This document shows positions 48,056-61,673 of a DNA stretch of 64,000 bases, piece after piece. The first letter of the stretch is position 1; each line of letters begins with the position of its first letter. Made by a program: the position numbers and the translations under genes. Below the pieces are notes generated by a model that was not told the origin of the DNA, did not search any database, and worked only from the letters and a program-made list of their open reading frames with translations. Origin of the DNA: Chionis minor (Eukaryota; Chordata; Aves; Charadriiformes; Chionididae); contig VZSF01017903.1 of assembly GCA_013398295.1 (NCBI GenBank), positions 318,062 to 382,061 of the forward strand, in the 5' to 3' direction.

Positions 48056-50299
48056 GTACTTCATGTTTTCCACACTTTGAAAGCAGCAGGGGTGTTTTTC
48101 ATTAGACTGTAAGAATTTAATAAGTACGGTGGCATCTGTCCTCCTGTGAACACGCTGAGTTTATTGGGGTTCTCGGCCGTCGGAGGTCACAGGAGCGGGA
48201 AGCTGTGTCACCGCATAGCGTCCAAACCTCACTGCGCCGTGGCAAGTCACCGCCGCTCCTAGAGAATTGGACTGGGGTGAGGGAGAGGATGAGTGATGAG
48301 AGGTGGCTGTGGGAGAGTTGAGGCATCCTGTCACTGCTTCCCACCGGCCAACCGGTGCTGCGTGGTGTAGGCAGCACGGTGCCTGCTGCTCCTCCGCGGA
48401 GGAGTTAAAAGGTGGCTGGCGAGGCTGGCCGGAGCTGGGGGAGCACCCTGTTGTCATGGTTGGGGAGGGGTGTAACCTGACGGCTGTCATCTTGCTAATG
48501 AGCTAAACAGCAGTTGCTGCTGGGATTTCATGGTTAGGGAGGAATTTGGGATCGTCCAGCCCCAATGCAAGATGGTTCACAAAGAAACCTCCCCCATTTG
48601 CGTCGTTCCTGTTCCCATCAGAAATAGCTCAAGTCCTGATTTCTTTCTCCATCTGTGTTTTTGGCAAGATTCTGGTCCTTTGAATTGGAAAGCTCTCGTG
48701 GACACCCACGGACATGAGATTGTTTTTGGCAGGTATAACACCAGTGTGCGAGGGGACACGCAGGCACGTTGGTCCTGCCTCCTCTCACTCGCTGGAGCAG
48801 GCAAAATACAGCCTCAGAAAACACATCCCTCGCTGGCACACATGTGCTGGTGGATCTCCACATTGCTGCCAGGGCCCTTCGTGGTGGCTCCAGCTGTGGG
48901 CAAGGCTGTGCCAACCAGGGAGGCACCACACTGCCCTTCCTGGGGACTGGGCATCCTGTCTGAACAGGGCATAAGGAGACAAACTTAGAAGGAGCTGCAC
49001 CAGTTCGGATGTGACAAGAGAGATCCCAGCTGTGTAAACTTTGCAGGCAGCTTTTTTTTTTCCCCTCTTTAAAATATACCTTATTGCTAACCAGAGCCTA
49101 CCTCAAAATGACCCCCTTCCCTTACTGCAGGGTGGTTTCTCATCACCCCAGGAGAGCAGCGCGACTCCTCTGCAGGCTCCTCTGTTTCTTATGCAGCTCG
49201 GCTGGAGTTTGTGTTTGCTGTTGGCTGAGTTTTGAAGATAGTTCCCAGCAAAATTGCTTAAATGTGCTTTATCTTTCCTTCCTTTTCAACACATTTGTCA
49301 CCCAGATCTTGTTTCCACACTGACCTGGGAAGATTCAGATAGATAGAATAAGGTAGCAGCTATTCGATTATAACCTGTCGGATTAGTTCATGTGTTTGAT
49401 AAACTTTGTTAGCTTTTGTTAACCAAAGGAAAATTTTTCTTAAAAAGAACTAGAAAATCTTTTACACAGAGTTATTTGGAGAAAAACACAAGTTCACGCT
49501 GCTGAATGGAATGGAGCCTCCTTCCTTGTGCGCACTATGCAAAGTGGCAGAAAGAAAAGCCCACCGGGCAGCAGAAATAGGGGAAAGGCCAGAGACAGCA
49601 ACGTGCAGAAGTTTGCCATCCCCCACCAGATTTTGATCCCTGTTGAAAAAGCACAAGCTGTTGGAACCATGGAGGCTTCCTGCTTGGGGCATCATCTCGG
49701 TGACTGGCTGATCCAAAGGGCCAATTGGTGCCAACAAAGTCCAAGCATGTGCTAAAATTCAAAACCCACATATGTGCTGTTGCGAATAAACACCTTCTCC
49801 CCATTGGCATTTGCCTTGGGATTGCCTCTGCCGAGGAAGCAGTCACTGCATTTCTAAAGTTGCGATGGAAATGAGGATGACCCCAAGGTGGAGTGTCCGG
49901 CTGCCCATTTGGCACCCCCAGAGACTTGATTGGTTTTTAAGCATCCAGTATTGTATGTCCTGTTGAAAGTGTGCTCTTGCCTTTGGAAAGAATGATTTAC
50001 GGGCTCAATATTTCTCCTGTTATTAAGAGGAAGCTGAGAAGTAAGTGAAGGATTGTTTGAAGATGTCAGGAGAATTGTGATGAAAGCATTCTGTAATGAG
50101 ATGTAAAGAGCAAAATCTATGTCGTGCTGTGAAGAGAAGTGCTCATAAATGACCTAAAATGGCTAGGAGTGAAGTAGGGTGCGATCGGACGCTGGCCCCG
50201 GGAACTCTGCAGGTGATGCACGTGGTCTTGTGGTTCGGAGGATTTTCCTTTGAATTTTGGCTAGACATAATACATGCTCCTGAAAGGGAACAGCGTGGT

Positions 50300-51250
50300 G
50301 CATGTGCTTATAAGTAGAAAAATTTAATACAAAGTCGTCTTATAACATCAGTTAATTGCAAGGTGTGATTTAGCAGATGATAACAAAAAGGCTGGGTAGC
50401 GATGAGACTGTACTTACATGGCATTCATGCTAATATAACATATTTGCTTCACTAAAGTACTGTAATTACTCTTAACAGGCCAGATATATACATATTTATG
50501 CTCATATTCTTACAGAAGAAAGGAAACAAGGCATGGAGATTAATTACAATGCTCAGCTTGAGGAGGGGAACAGCATTAAAGGGAGGGCCTCTGAGCTCCC
50601 CACCCTGCTTTGCGGCCACACGAACAAGTCTTTATTCTTATCCAAGACAAACTCTTGATTTTATTTATTGTAGAGGTTTTACTCTTTGTACTGACATGTG
50701 AGAAAGTGGCAGCAAGGCTCAGCTAGTGCTGCAGATCACCAAGCTGCTCTCCAGAGCCAAACAAATGTAATTTGCAACACATTTCTTCTCCTTTATTCTA
50801 CTGAGTCACACAGATGGAGTGCCAACATAGCATGTTTCTCAGATCACAAGGTTTTCTTCTTCCCTTGCAGAAATGAATAGATCCATAAGGTTTTATTTAT
50901 AATTAAGGTAATTGAAGCAATAAATGGAATATTAGTTAAATAATTGAAGAATAGCTATTTTATTGTATTATTATTTAGACTGTATTATTATAAGGTAATA
51001 ATAATATGTAGTCTCCATTTCTAGTTCTTTTGCTTTGGATATTTGTCCCAAATGTTTGCAGCCTTGAACAAATTACGTTATAGCTGTAGAAAAAGAGATC
51101 AGTATCGTTGATGCTGTCAGTGAAGAGGCCTTTCATACTAACAATCTGTATCTTGTATTTTTAGTCTACTGAAGCTGCCATTTTAGAGATCATCTGTGAC
51201 TTTTTTTTATAGTAACTCATTGATCAGATATTCAGAAATTGGCCTCACAG
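50300..51250. promoter_or_regulatory. AT-rich candidate regulatory stretch in the GLI2 intron
   Basis: About 950 bases, with low G+C in its flanks, contain repeated TAATTA/ATTA cores (TTTATAATTAAGGTAATTGA, ATTAGTTAAATAATTG) and a TATTATT-rich part near 50960-51005. No repeat family was recognised. Confidence 0.2.
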
Positions 51251-51849
51251 AAATGACATCAGGGAAGTCTCTCCTAATTTTCTAGTTTTCCATAAATCAT
51301 GCCAGGCAAGGAGTCAGAGCTCCTCTCTTCTGTTCCAATAGGTGCGTGTGTGTGTGACAGAGAGGGAAGCTGGTTTTAATGACAGTATGTAAGAGCTATA
51401 GGTGGTCAGATCTGCAGGAGAGCCTCTCGCATTCAGTGCCTCCACTTCTGGAAGGGCAAATCATAACACTTCATGCTTAGAAAACCCTTTTGCTGAGTGC
51501 AAAAGTGCCTATTGCTGCGTAGGGTAAGAGACTTTGGAGCAGAGCACCACCTGAGCGAGACTGGGCTGGGTCTTCCAGGTGAGCACTGCGGCATCCTCCG
51601 TGTCAGCCCACACAAGGAAGCCCAGGCACGTGGCTGGAGGAGAAATTTGAAAATGAGCCACTCTTTCAAAAGCAGAGATATTTAGGAAGATGGGTTTCTC
51701 ATCTTGTAATAAAAATTAAATACAAATTCTCCTAAATGCTAACTGCCTGACTTTAACAAGGCCCAGAATGCACCTTTCCCTCTCCACCCCAGCATGACAC
51801 AAACACCAAGTTCCCAAATTGATGGTGTTTATGTTTGAAACATTTTTCT

Positions 51850-52420
51850 GATGTCTGGCTCTGTCAAGACTAATTTTAGCATTTCTAAAGCTGGGTAAAA
51901 ATACAGCCTCATTACTTTGATGTCAGAGCATAGTTTACTATTAGTATATTCTGGGGTTTATCATTTTAGTCATGTTTAACACGGCTGCAGCAGGCATGCA
52001 CTATTAAATCTGGCTTATTTTACATTCCTGTCCGAGATTATTTATTTGGAACAATTTCCTCTCTATCAAAAGACACGGCTAATGCTGAGTTTTAATGTGT
52101 TATTTACACACAAAATAACCTATTTACAACTCAGTATCTGCCGCAGGGAGAATGAATGGGGCAGTGCTCCCTTCATCCTGTTGTATCTGAGTTTAACAAT
52201 CTGGATTGCTAATAGAACCATTTATCACGGGGTGGTAATTTATTTTATGTTAGCTGCACAGGTCTCCCTGCCTCTGATCTATGGAAATACTTTGTATATA
52301 ATGAAGTTCAACAAGTCATTTGGTGTAAACATGGGGAAACCAAGCTGCAGAACCAGTAAGACTCTGGCTACACTTTTTTTCCAGGAGGTAACGACTCTGA
52401 TATTAAGGCTTCGGTTGATG
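51850..52420. promoter_or_regulatory. candidate conserved non-coding element in the GLI2 intron
   Basis: Repeat-free AT-rich text with mixed cores such as GATTGCTAATAGAACC, GGTGGTAATTTATTTTATG and CTGTCCGAGATTATTTAT. A 146-codon + frame crosses it (52046-52486) but lacks coding character. Composition resembles developmental enhancers. Confidence 0.2.
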
Positions 52421-54261
52421 AAGTATAGCTATTTGCCTTGCGTGTGCTGTAAGAGCGGAGCGTGGGGCTTTTCTGCAGTGGATTAGAGATTGGGATGGAG
52501 TTTGGTCACTTGATTTATGTGCTGGTGGGAACGCTCAGTGCTGCAGAAGTAGCACACTCAGCCTTTTCATAGGCAGAGGAGAAGGGCAGGGAGCACCTCC
52601 CATCGCTCTCCAGAGGTCTTCTGTAAGCAAGCCCCGAGTGCCATTGGCAGGGAGTCCTCGTGCAGTTCAGCTTGTCTCAGTGCTGGATTATGGGAAGACC
52701 ATGTAAATGAGGAGGAGGAAATGCCAGCATCGCAACAGACCTCAGCGCACTGAAAAAATATATAGTTTGTGTGGCCTGAGACTCAGACAAATTAGAAGGA
52801 GAACGGCCCCTATGAAGTCATCTCCTCTGTCCACCCTGGAGGGGCAGGGATCTTCTCCAAAGAATGTTTTTCATTCAGTTGTTCACATTTTCCAGGAAAA
52901 AGAATATAACCAGTACAAGCACACTCTTAGCTTCCCTTCCCTGCATTGCTTTGCTGTATGCTAAGTAAAACTTTGAGATGTGCAGTTAACAGAAAAGCCT
53001 GGGTTGGGACTGGGGGGGAAGGGGGCAAGTGGTTAACACAGAATGATGGAAAAATCCCATAATTTAGACTGTGACATTCTCCTGACAACCACCGTCTCTA
53101 CTGTGTGTCTACTAAGCATAGCTCAGTGGTCCCCATCTTGGGTAGGGCTTCAGCGCAACATGTCCATAAGAGTGATAGCAGTCGAGAACCTTATTTCTTC
53201 CCTGAGGATTTTTGTCAGCCTTACATAAAGGTAATTAATTCCGTTGGGTCTTAAAGTGAGTTTCTTTTCTGCCATAACCCTTCTGGCTGGCCAGATTGCC
53301 TACAGGTCGCTCGTGCGTACCCACTTGTGTCCCTTTGGGAAGCCAGAGCTCTCAGGTGCTCAGACTAGTGAAATGCTGAGGCTCTTCCTCAGTCACAGGA
53401 TATCAAGGCCTGTGACTAGCTGCCAGCTTTGAATCGCACTGGTCACCTAGCATCTGCTCTTTGAGATAGTTTAGAATTCATGTAGAGCTGGACAAAGTTA
53501 AAGCCATGCTGCACCATTTTTATGTTCAATGAGCTGTATCTGGTGTGTGGGCATGGTGGAGAGCACTCTGGAAGCAGCAGGTTTATTTCTTTGGCTACAT
53601 ACAACAGAATTTTAGTCATTAAAATTGCCACAAACTGTGCCACAAAAAGCACGTCGCTTCTTCTGCCTGCACTCTTTCCTCTGTCCGTGGCTTGCAGCCC
53701 TGAGTCTCTCTGTTCTCTTATCTAAAATAATCTTCGTTGGGTAATCCTTTCCTTTGCTTAATCAAGTTATTGGAGTCCTGCTTGGCCACTTGCTTTTTTT
53801 TGCCTCATGGGGCAAGTGTCCTTCCCAAGCCACTATGCTGGGTTTCTTGCATGGTAGCCAGCTCTGTGCGTGAAGGTGCAACCTCAGAGTGGATAACCAA
53901 TAATGTTTACAGGCTTTTTTGATCGCATTGTGTAGCCCTTACAGATGATGCTAGAGTCTGTATCATCAAAACATTTGATGATGCAGCAACTTCATAATAT
54001 CAGCCAATATTCACTGATTGCATACAGGTCCTCCAAATTGTCATCCCAAAAATTCCTACAATTTCAGCCCCTTATAGATGCCGAGGTACTTTGAAGACAG
54101 GGCAATTTAATCTTATCCCTGATCATATTGCAGGATTGCACGCCAACTTGAAAAGCTTTTATGAGTTTAAAATGAAAAAAGGTATTCTTCACAGGCTGGT
54201 TCTGCCACTGATGATCCCAACCACTAAGTGCCACCTGAAAGGCCTTTGTATTTTGTGAGTG

Positions 54262-54306
54262 TATTATTATTATTGTTAGTAATAGTCATAAAAATAATAA
54301 TAATAG
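54262..54306. repeat. TTA/AAT-rich microsatellite pair
   Basis: About four TTA units are followed about 20 bases on by about four AAT units in near-complementary order, within the GLI2 intron. Confidence 0.75.
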
Positions 54307-55844
54307 TTTCCACTTTTCTATTATTTTGTAATATCCAAAAGCTTATTCTGGCAAGTACTGATATATCTTCTTTTCTGTGGATCCAATTTAGACTTCACTC
54401 AGGTGCCTCTCAGAGGTTACCTAAATATAACTTTTTAACCGATGCTAAAGTTACCTATTGGTGGGTTGGTCATTTATAGTTAAGTAAAAAATTCCAGTGG
54501 TGATAATGGATAGTATTTATCATGTTGCTTTCCTGGATTGTCTCCTCCGTGCTGCCAGCAAGTCCCAATAGATTTTAGTCTCTTTGGCAGCTTTTTGCCT
54601 GAGCATCCGAGAATTTGCACAGGTTTTGTAAATTAATTCCCCCAATGCCATCCATTAACTGTGGCATTTGAGCCTGCCATAGTCATGGGGGACCAGGAAC
54701 GGGACTTGTTTTGGCTGAGGTTGACTGCCTAAATGTTAGGTGTCTAGTTTGGGAGCCCTTTGCATTAGGGTGGAGTAAATCACATTGTGGAGATGCCTGC
54801 TGCGTTCCCTTGAGGGCTTCATGACTGATTTGAGATGGCTAATGTTACGTGGACAAATCCCAGTCTTCCTGAATTGGCCAAAATTGTGGAGTGGGCTTAA
54901 AGCAAGGAACCAAGGTAGCACTAGATTAATGCTTTAAACCCCTTCATTCACGTTCATCAGTCCAGAGCCTGATGAGCAGTCTGAGAGCCCTGACAGCCAG
55001 CTCTGCACTGAAATCTCACCCTGTGGCTTCTCAGGTCAGAGGCAAACTCAACACCCAAGTGTCAACGCAGCCGGGGAAGCTGCTTCCCAGAACTGCTCCA
55101 GCCTTACGCCAGCACTGACAGAAGTAGTATTTTAACAGTCTGTTCAGAGGGATGGGCAATTTAAAATCCCCACTAAAAAGACAAGGAAAAAACTAGTAAA
55201 TTCTAAAGGCTACAAGAGACTCCTAAAAATAACCCAAGTAGAGGAAGGCTATTAATGCAAAAGTAAATAATTATGTTAAGGGAAGCAAGTAGAGAGGGCA
55301 GTTGTGTAAATCACTTTAAGGGGAACAAGCCTTAGATAAAATCCATTCTTTTATCACACAGATTAAGTCTTCCTTTTGACGCTAAATAATTGATAGGGTT
55401 TGGCAGAGCGTTCCACAGCTGCCTGCACGGAGCAGTGGGACTGCTCCTGGGGTCAGACAAATGGCAGAGAAAAATGTACAACCAATACCAGCACCAAGAA
55501 ATAGGGCTTGTATTCCCGGCACTTCCTAAAGAATTTCTGCGTGGCCTTGAGAGGACAGCCATGCACCTCACAGCAAAAGGAGGACTTGGGATTGCTCGTC
55601 TCCTCCTTAAACTGCCCCCCCAGCCCCGAAACCAGGTGGTGTGTTTTCATGGTTTTGTGTGGCAATGAGTTGAGGTGCAGAGACCTGTGAGAATACAGCC
55701 CATTCCCCTGCACTGTTTGGTTATTGGTTGGTTTTGTTTTTTAATTAAAGAACATGAATTGTGCTGGTGGCTTCTGGGAGTCTAGGTCCTGTGTGGGGTT
55801 CTCTCACCTTGGTCAGCCCCAATAGTGCCTGAATACTTCAGCCT

Positions 55845-55960
55845 CTTGCACTTCTCTCCACACATGAACATCCTGGCAAGGCAGGGAGATGTCATTGCTC
55901 CCATTCTGCAGACAGTGGGCACAGGGGACATTCCAAGGCCAAAGTGGCTGTAATAGATTT
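55845..55960 (-). mobile_element. possible MIR-like remnant, antisense
   Basis: CATCCTGGCAAGGCAGGGAG, then ATTGCTCCCATTCTGCAGAC, AGTGGGCACAGG and CCAAGGCC follow the order of the antisense MIR core (GAGGTAGG, CCCCATTTTACAGA, AGGCACAG). The similarity is short and could be coincidental. Confidence 0.3.
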
Positions 55961-57889
55961 AGCTGTTTCAGAGAGATGTCAAGAACTGGTTATCTCTCTA
56001 ACTTTGGAAGTTCATAGGTGGCGTACATGGGACATACCATGGTGGTATAGAGGACTTAGCCCAGATCCCTTGGGTAACCATATCCACTAGGAAGTCCTTC
56101 TCTCAATGATGTGCCCTTTAATCATGGTCAAACGACTTAAATTCTCATGCCCATCTGCCAAACAGAGAAGTTGTTTCCCTTCAGGAGAGTTGAACGCAAG
56201 TTGTCTATGTGTCACATAAAGCCTTTGAGAACATCACATTGCAGCAGCCAGTACCATTTCTTTTGGTTGCATAAGGGTATGAAGATGTTCAGTAGCACTT
56301 ACAGGATTTCACTGAATTTAAACTCACTTTTGGCAGTGCCTTTGTCCAGTTCCTAACACAGTGGGCTCATAATTAGGCAGCTACAATTTTTTGCCAGAAC
56401 CAAGTGGGACAGAAACCTTCAATTACGAAATTAATCAATATGCTGTGAATTCTGTGTGGGTTCTATGTTTGGCAGGATGAGTGCTCTGATCTTAATGGTA
56501 ACGACAGACAATAAACCTTAGCCAAGATTGTAAATTTAGCTCTTGAAAGAATGAAGTGGGTATAGTCTCTTCGTGCTAACAGGTTTAGGATTATGTTAAA
56601 CATGTGAGTTTACATGTGTTTAGAAGCGACCTGCACTGGGTGTTCAGAGATTCCTGTAGTGGTGTTGGGCTGAAATCAGGCAACCTTGGCAGAAAGAACT
56701 GAGCAAAAGTTTGGGAATATAGGCTGACTGAGTCTAAAATGAAAATAAATAAAAAAATTGAGCGTGATCCCACATGAACACGAATGAAAAAGATTTCACA
56801 CTTGTCTGAAATTAATTCTGCCTTTTCTGTGTTTTGTTAGAGAGCTCCCTGGGTTGTTTTCTACTCTTCTTTTTTTATACCTCTTTCCTTCTCCTGGAAT
56901 CCCACATATTTTTAAGACTGTATTCCACTAAAAATGCTTCCAATTGTAAGTAAATTGTAAATAAGAACAGGAGTATTGTAAGCAAAATATTTATATTTAC
57001 TGTCACTAATATCTGGTTTTTAAACTACAGCAACGTTTTCAGGGATTGAAAGGTACTATTTTGGCCAGAAAGCTGTTCTCTTCTCTTGCATGGATCAGCT
57101 CCTGACTCTGACAGATTTTCAGAAAAAATCACAGCTTGCAACAGATGCATCCTTAAGTAAACAGTTAAAGTAGATGTTTTGATGACTTGAGTTGTATTGA
57201 TGTAAAAGATCAGTGTCTGAGCATTCCTGAAAACCATCCAATAGAGGAGGTACCTTCCTGTAAGCCCCTGGCCCGATGGGCACTGCTTCAACAATAGCTT
57301 AATCCTTTAAACAAAACAGAGATAATTCTGCACCTAAGGAGATGCTCTGAGCCTAGAGAGAGTGGTAAGGGCTCAGCATTTCTGACCCTGGGTCCAAAGC
57401 CTTGGGAAATGTTTAGATTTTCCCCAAATGAATTTTTTTTTCTGTTTGTGAGGGGGGAAAAACGCCCTTTCTCCACTCTGTTTTTCTGTCTGGGGCTCAC
57501 CCTGGTTTATGTCTGCTCTTTGTGGGATGGGAACAGTGACAGGGGAACCAAGCAGCTGCCTCTTCTGCATGGTGACTGTCATGAATACCAGTGTCCTGCA
57601 AGAATGCATGGCAGTGTCGCCTTCGTAAGGCTTGAGGTTAAACTAAAATCTTGTTCAAATCAGTTCACAGGTAGAGCTGGTGATTTTCTTTCTGAGGCAT
57701 TTACAGCCACACTTTAAAGTAAAAACAGAGAAACACAATAGCGAGGACTTTAGGCATTGGTTTGCACGTCCTGTTTTAATGAGAGGAATTATTATGTGTT
57801 GCGGGAAGCTGACCCGACTCCCAGAGGCTGCTTGTGTGAAGATACCAATTTTTTTGGTGGCTCCCTATGGTGAGGGCACAGAACTGAGC

Positions 57890-58000
57890 CTGGAGAGAAT
57901 TAGTTTCAGTTCCTGATCCAGCCCTAAACTTCCTTCATGATTTTGGGAAAGCTGCTTGACTTCCCTTTGCTCCTCCTTTTATATAATGAACTTGCGTTGT
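57890..58000 (+). mobile_element. MIR-like remnant, sense
   Basis: Text resembling the sense MIR core is visible: TTCCTGATCCAGCCC, CTTCCTTCATGATTTTGGG, AAAGCTGCTTGACTTCCC. It parallels the CTGTGTGACCTTGGGCAAGT part of MIR. It is diverged and the ends are unclear. Confidence 0.35.
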
Positions 58001-61000
58001 TCTTTGGGCCTCCGGGCCCATCCATCAGCATCTGGTTAGCATGTTTATGGCATTGGTCATACTGAAGCACTTAATGGGTCAAACTGCATAGAGGTTGCCG
58101 TTCTCCCCTCCCCACCGCCTGCAAGAGGGTGCTGCTGCCCCGGGCGCTGTGTTACAAGGGTGACCTTGTTCATATGTCTGAGGTGTCAACCTGCTGCTCT
58201 CAAAGGGGTCCAATAAAACAGATTTGCAGAGTTAGGGAAGATAAGGTTAAGTTCTTATAGCAAAGGCCTTTTGAATATCTATAGTGGGGAGACTGTTTGG
58301 GGATGCATTGAGATTGACTGTATTCCACGGGGTCACGCTGTGCTTTGGAGTAAGAAAGTCCTTCGCGTGATCTTACCTGGCAAGCTCAGTTGGAGAACAT
58401 GGTGTTGTTAACTAGCTGTGTGTAAATCTTTTGTATTGAAACAAGAGAAAATTAATTATCCCAGTTTAAGGAGGTTCCCTACATATGTAACCTATGGGTG
58501 AGATTCATAAAACGGTTTGCTGAGGTTCAAGTACCTGGACAGTTTTGGATAAACTTGGATAAATTTACAGAAACTATGCAGAGCTTGAGGTTTTCACCCT
58601 GACCCAAGCAATAGGCAGTGGTTTTAGCAAAGTTTTTTGTAATTAGACTCTTAGGTGAGGTGTTGTTCTGGGGATTAAGTGATGGAAGGAGAAGAAAGTC
58701 ACCGACATGGGATGGCAGCTTCAGAGAAAACCTTAGTTTCAGCTTTCCTTCCCATTAGCCTTCTGTGCACACATACACTCTAATACTGTAATAAGCTCCA
58801 GAGGAGCTGGCAATAGTATTGTTTGTTGCAATTTTTTTTCCCTTCTGGAAAACTCTGGAGAAACTTTTGTGTGCTGTTACAAAGATACCCTTAAAACATC
58901 TTTACTGCAGGGTTCTGTATTTCAAATGCTGGAGCAGTGACTCTTAAAACAGATATGAGATGGTTCAAGGTGTGTAAAACATTTGCATCTGTTTTTCTGA
59001 GCTCTGTGCATGCTGCATCACTTCTGTAAGCACGCTAAAAGGGTTGGGAAGAAAAAGAGTTTTGCAAATTTCCATGCTTCTTCTAATTCCACTTGAAACA
59101 ATGTCTTAGCAGCTGAAATAAGATCCAAGGCTACCCTTTGGCTACATAGAGTCACTGACACTTGAAACAGGCTGGATTTATATGTAGTTACTAAAAAATA
59201 TATAGCAAAATGAAAGTCTCAGACACTGAGTTCATGTGCGTTGCCCATTGTAAAGATAAGTAACGGCTGTTATAAGATCACTTAAATGGTTACCTTTGGG
59301 ACATAAAAGGGATCTTTGAAGACAGTAAGTCTTAATACAGAAATGTTTACTCATAAAAAATACATTTGGAATGGGGGAGGGGAGCACATTTCCTATTAAT
59401 GTGGGTTTTGCCTTTTATGGCAGGTTGTAGCAAGTCTTTAACCTCTGTAGCACTTGAGTGGGGCTAGAAATGAGCTTCTCTAAGTATCAGCCCAAAGGGC
59501 CTTTCCTCACTGCCCGTATCTGCAATGTCTCTTGTAAAGATGGTTTTAGTTTATTCTTCCTTTCTGAGACACAAATGAAAACTATTCTTCTTGAACATCA
59601 AAACCTTCCAGTAGTTAAGTCCTGAGGGCAGAGTAGAAATGTCCTCCTGAATTTGGTTGACTTAAGCTTGTGTTTTGTGAGGTATGGGGCTGGTGGCCCA
59701 AACCATGCTTAGACACTGGGCATTTGAAGGCTATGGCAGCTGTCTAAGGCATGAGAACAGAAAAGGGAATTGGCCTTTGAATGCCGTGGTTGTAGGTACC
59801 ACAAAGGAGGGATGATGTTTCTCCAGATGCTCTCAAAGGGTGCAGATGTGCAAGGCCAGCACTCCTGATTACCCTCTGGGTGCACATGAAGTGGGTGGTG
59901 GCGCACAGAAGAACTGCATAGTTCATGATGCACAGAGGTGGCCAGGTTGCTTGTGAGTTTTCTGGTAATGGTTCTGTAGATAACTTTTTCTAGACAATTG
60001 TTCTGCCCCTAAGGGAGGCAAAAGCTGTTGTCAACAGCAATTGATCAGGGCTGTGTGAACCCATAACAAGGGAGGACGTGATTTCTGCTTCAAAGTTTTG
60101 CAAAATTATGAGTAGATGGGGTAAGACACAAGGTGCCAGCAGCCTCAGAGTAGCAGAGAGAAGTTTAGAATCCTTTATGGAAACCATGGTAGATTATGGC
60201 CAAAAGTCTTTACTCAGATAAGATGATTTACAGAGCGTTAGAGGTGCAGAAGGAAGGCTGAGTTGTATAGAGGGATTGGAAGGCCTTTGTTGTCCAGAGA
60301 TGTGAGGAGCAAGACTGTAACAGCAGGGTCTGAGCCAAAACATACCATTTTCTGGGATCTGCAAGAGGAGAACTTGGTAGCAAAGGGAGAAGTCATGAAG
60401 TATTTAAGTGGAAGAGTTGCACACTGATAGAAGCATAAAAAGGAACTGGCTCGGTGCAGAAAAAGACAAAAGGCGGAGAAGTGACGAAGAAGTCCATGTT
60501 TGGTGTGAACATGAGGTTACCGAGCTGAGCTGACTGGATTTCTGACGAACCTTTTCTCTAAGCCCAGAGCAAAACTAGGTCTCTATATGCCAGTGACCAG
60601 GCAGGACTATTGGTGGACTTTGTTATTCCAAAACGCGATGCTCATCCAGGCAGTAATCCTTCAGGCAACAGAAATTAGGTTTTGAGTCACATACCGACCT
60701 GTCTTTGTAGTTAGTACAGCATGTTCTGGTCATGTAATGAGACAGAGGACAGATTAAACGAAAGACAGCAAGGTTTTCATTCAGGAAATTGGTATGGTAA
60801 TGACAGATACGGGATCTTGGCATGCTTCAGATAGGCTTCATCTAACCTCTTCAGGTAGCAGATATGAGCACGACTCTCGCTTATATTCACCCAGTCAAGC
60901 ATGAGGAGGTAACAAGTTCTCCGGGGAGGCTGGTATTTAATTTCTGCTAGATGCCTGGTGGAGAATACTAATACAGATCCCAGGTTTAATGTGCCCTGGG

Positions 61001-61395
61001 AATGCAGATGGTTGGTAGCAACATGCCTGGCCTGACAGCCCCATCTCCCTTAGCTCCGTGGCAGAGCTGCCTGGATTTTCATTCCCTGATATTTGGATTG
61101 TAAAAGCAATGGCTTGGTCAAAGAAACCTTTGATGACTTTCCTGGGAGATTTTCTGGAGGGTTAGTGAGGCGCTGAGGTTGCCATCAGGGTATCATGCTG
61201 ATGGAGAAAGGGAGCAGCGACATCAATTGCCCCAGATGTCACTTGGACCACCCTTTCAGGCAGAACAAGCCAAGCACTGTGATGCAGTGAGGGCCACGGG
61301 GAGGGTTTGTGCTTGAGGAGCACTTTGGCCAGCCCCTGCATTGCATTCATCCCCATGGTGTGGGCAGAGGGAGAGTGGCATCCGAGCCTGCCACA

Positions 61396-61421
61396 GCCCT
61401 TGTGGGAAGCCCTTGTGGGAA
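61396..61421. repeat. 13-bp exact tandem duplication
   Basis: GCCCTTGTGGGAA is repeated immediately (61396-61408 and 61409-61421), within the GLI2 intron. Confidence 0.95.
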
Positions 61422-61648
61422 GGGACAGCCTGTCCTTAGGCTGGAGTGGGGAAAGGACTTCTATGAATCTCACTTTCTTACAAAAAAAAGGAAAGGGAAA
61501 AAAAAAATAACCCCTGCAAGGCTCTGTATAAATCAGGGCTATAAAACTGCCTGTGGTCACGATCAAATTATACAGTCTAAATCTATATAAAAGAACTGGA
61601 GCAGGTTCAGTCCGGCACTAATGTCCTCCTTGCTGTAAGCAATGAACA

Positions 61649-61673
61649 GGGGGGGGGGAGGAGGAGGAGGGAG
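61649..61673 (+). repeat. G-rich tract (G10 then AGG repeats)
   Basis: Ten consecutive G are followed by AGGAGGAGGAGGGAGG. The tract meets the general description of a G-quadruplex-prone sequence. It lies in the GLI2 intron on the coding strand, so it would be present in the pre-mRNA. Confidence 0.85.

Noticed and set aside
52046..52486. 146-codon + strand frame
   Set aside because: Hydrophobic AT-driven composition, no family match and no matching splice sites; better treated as non-coding.
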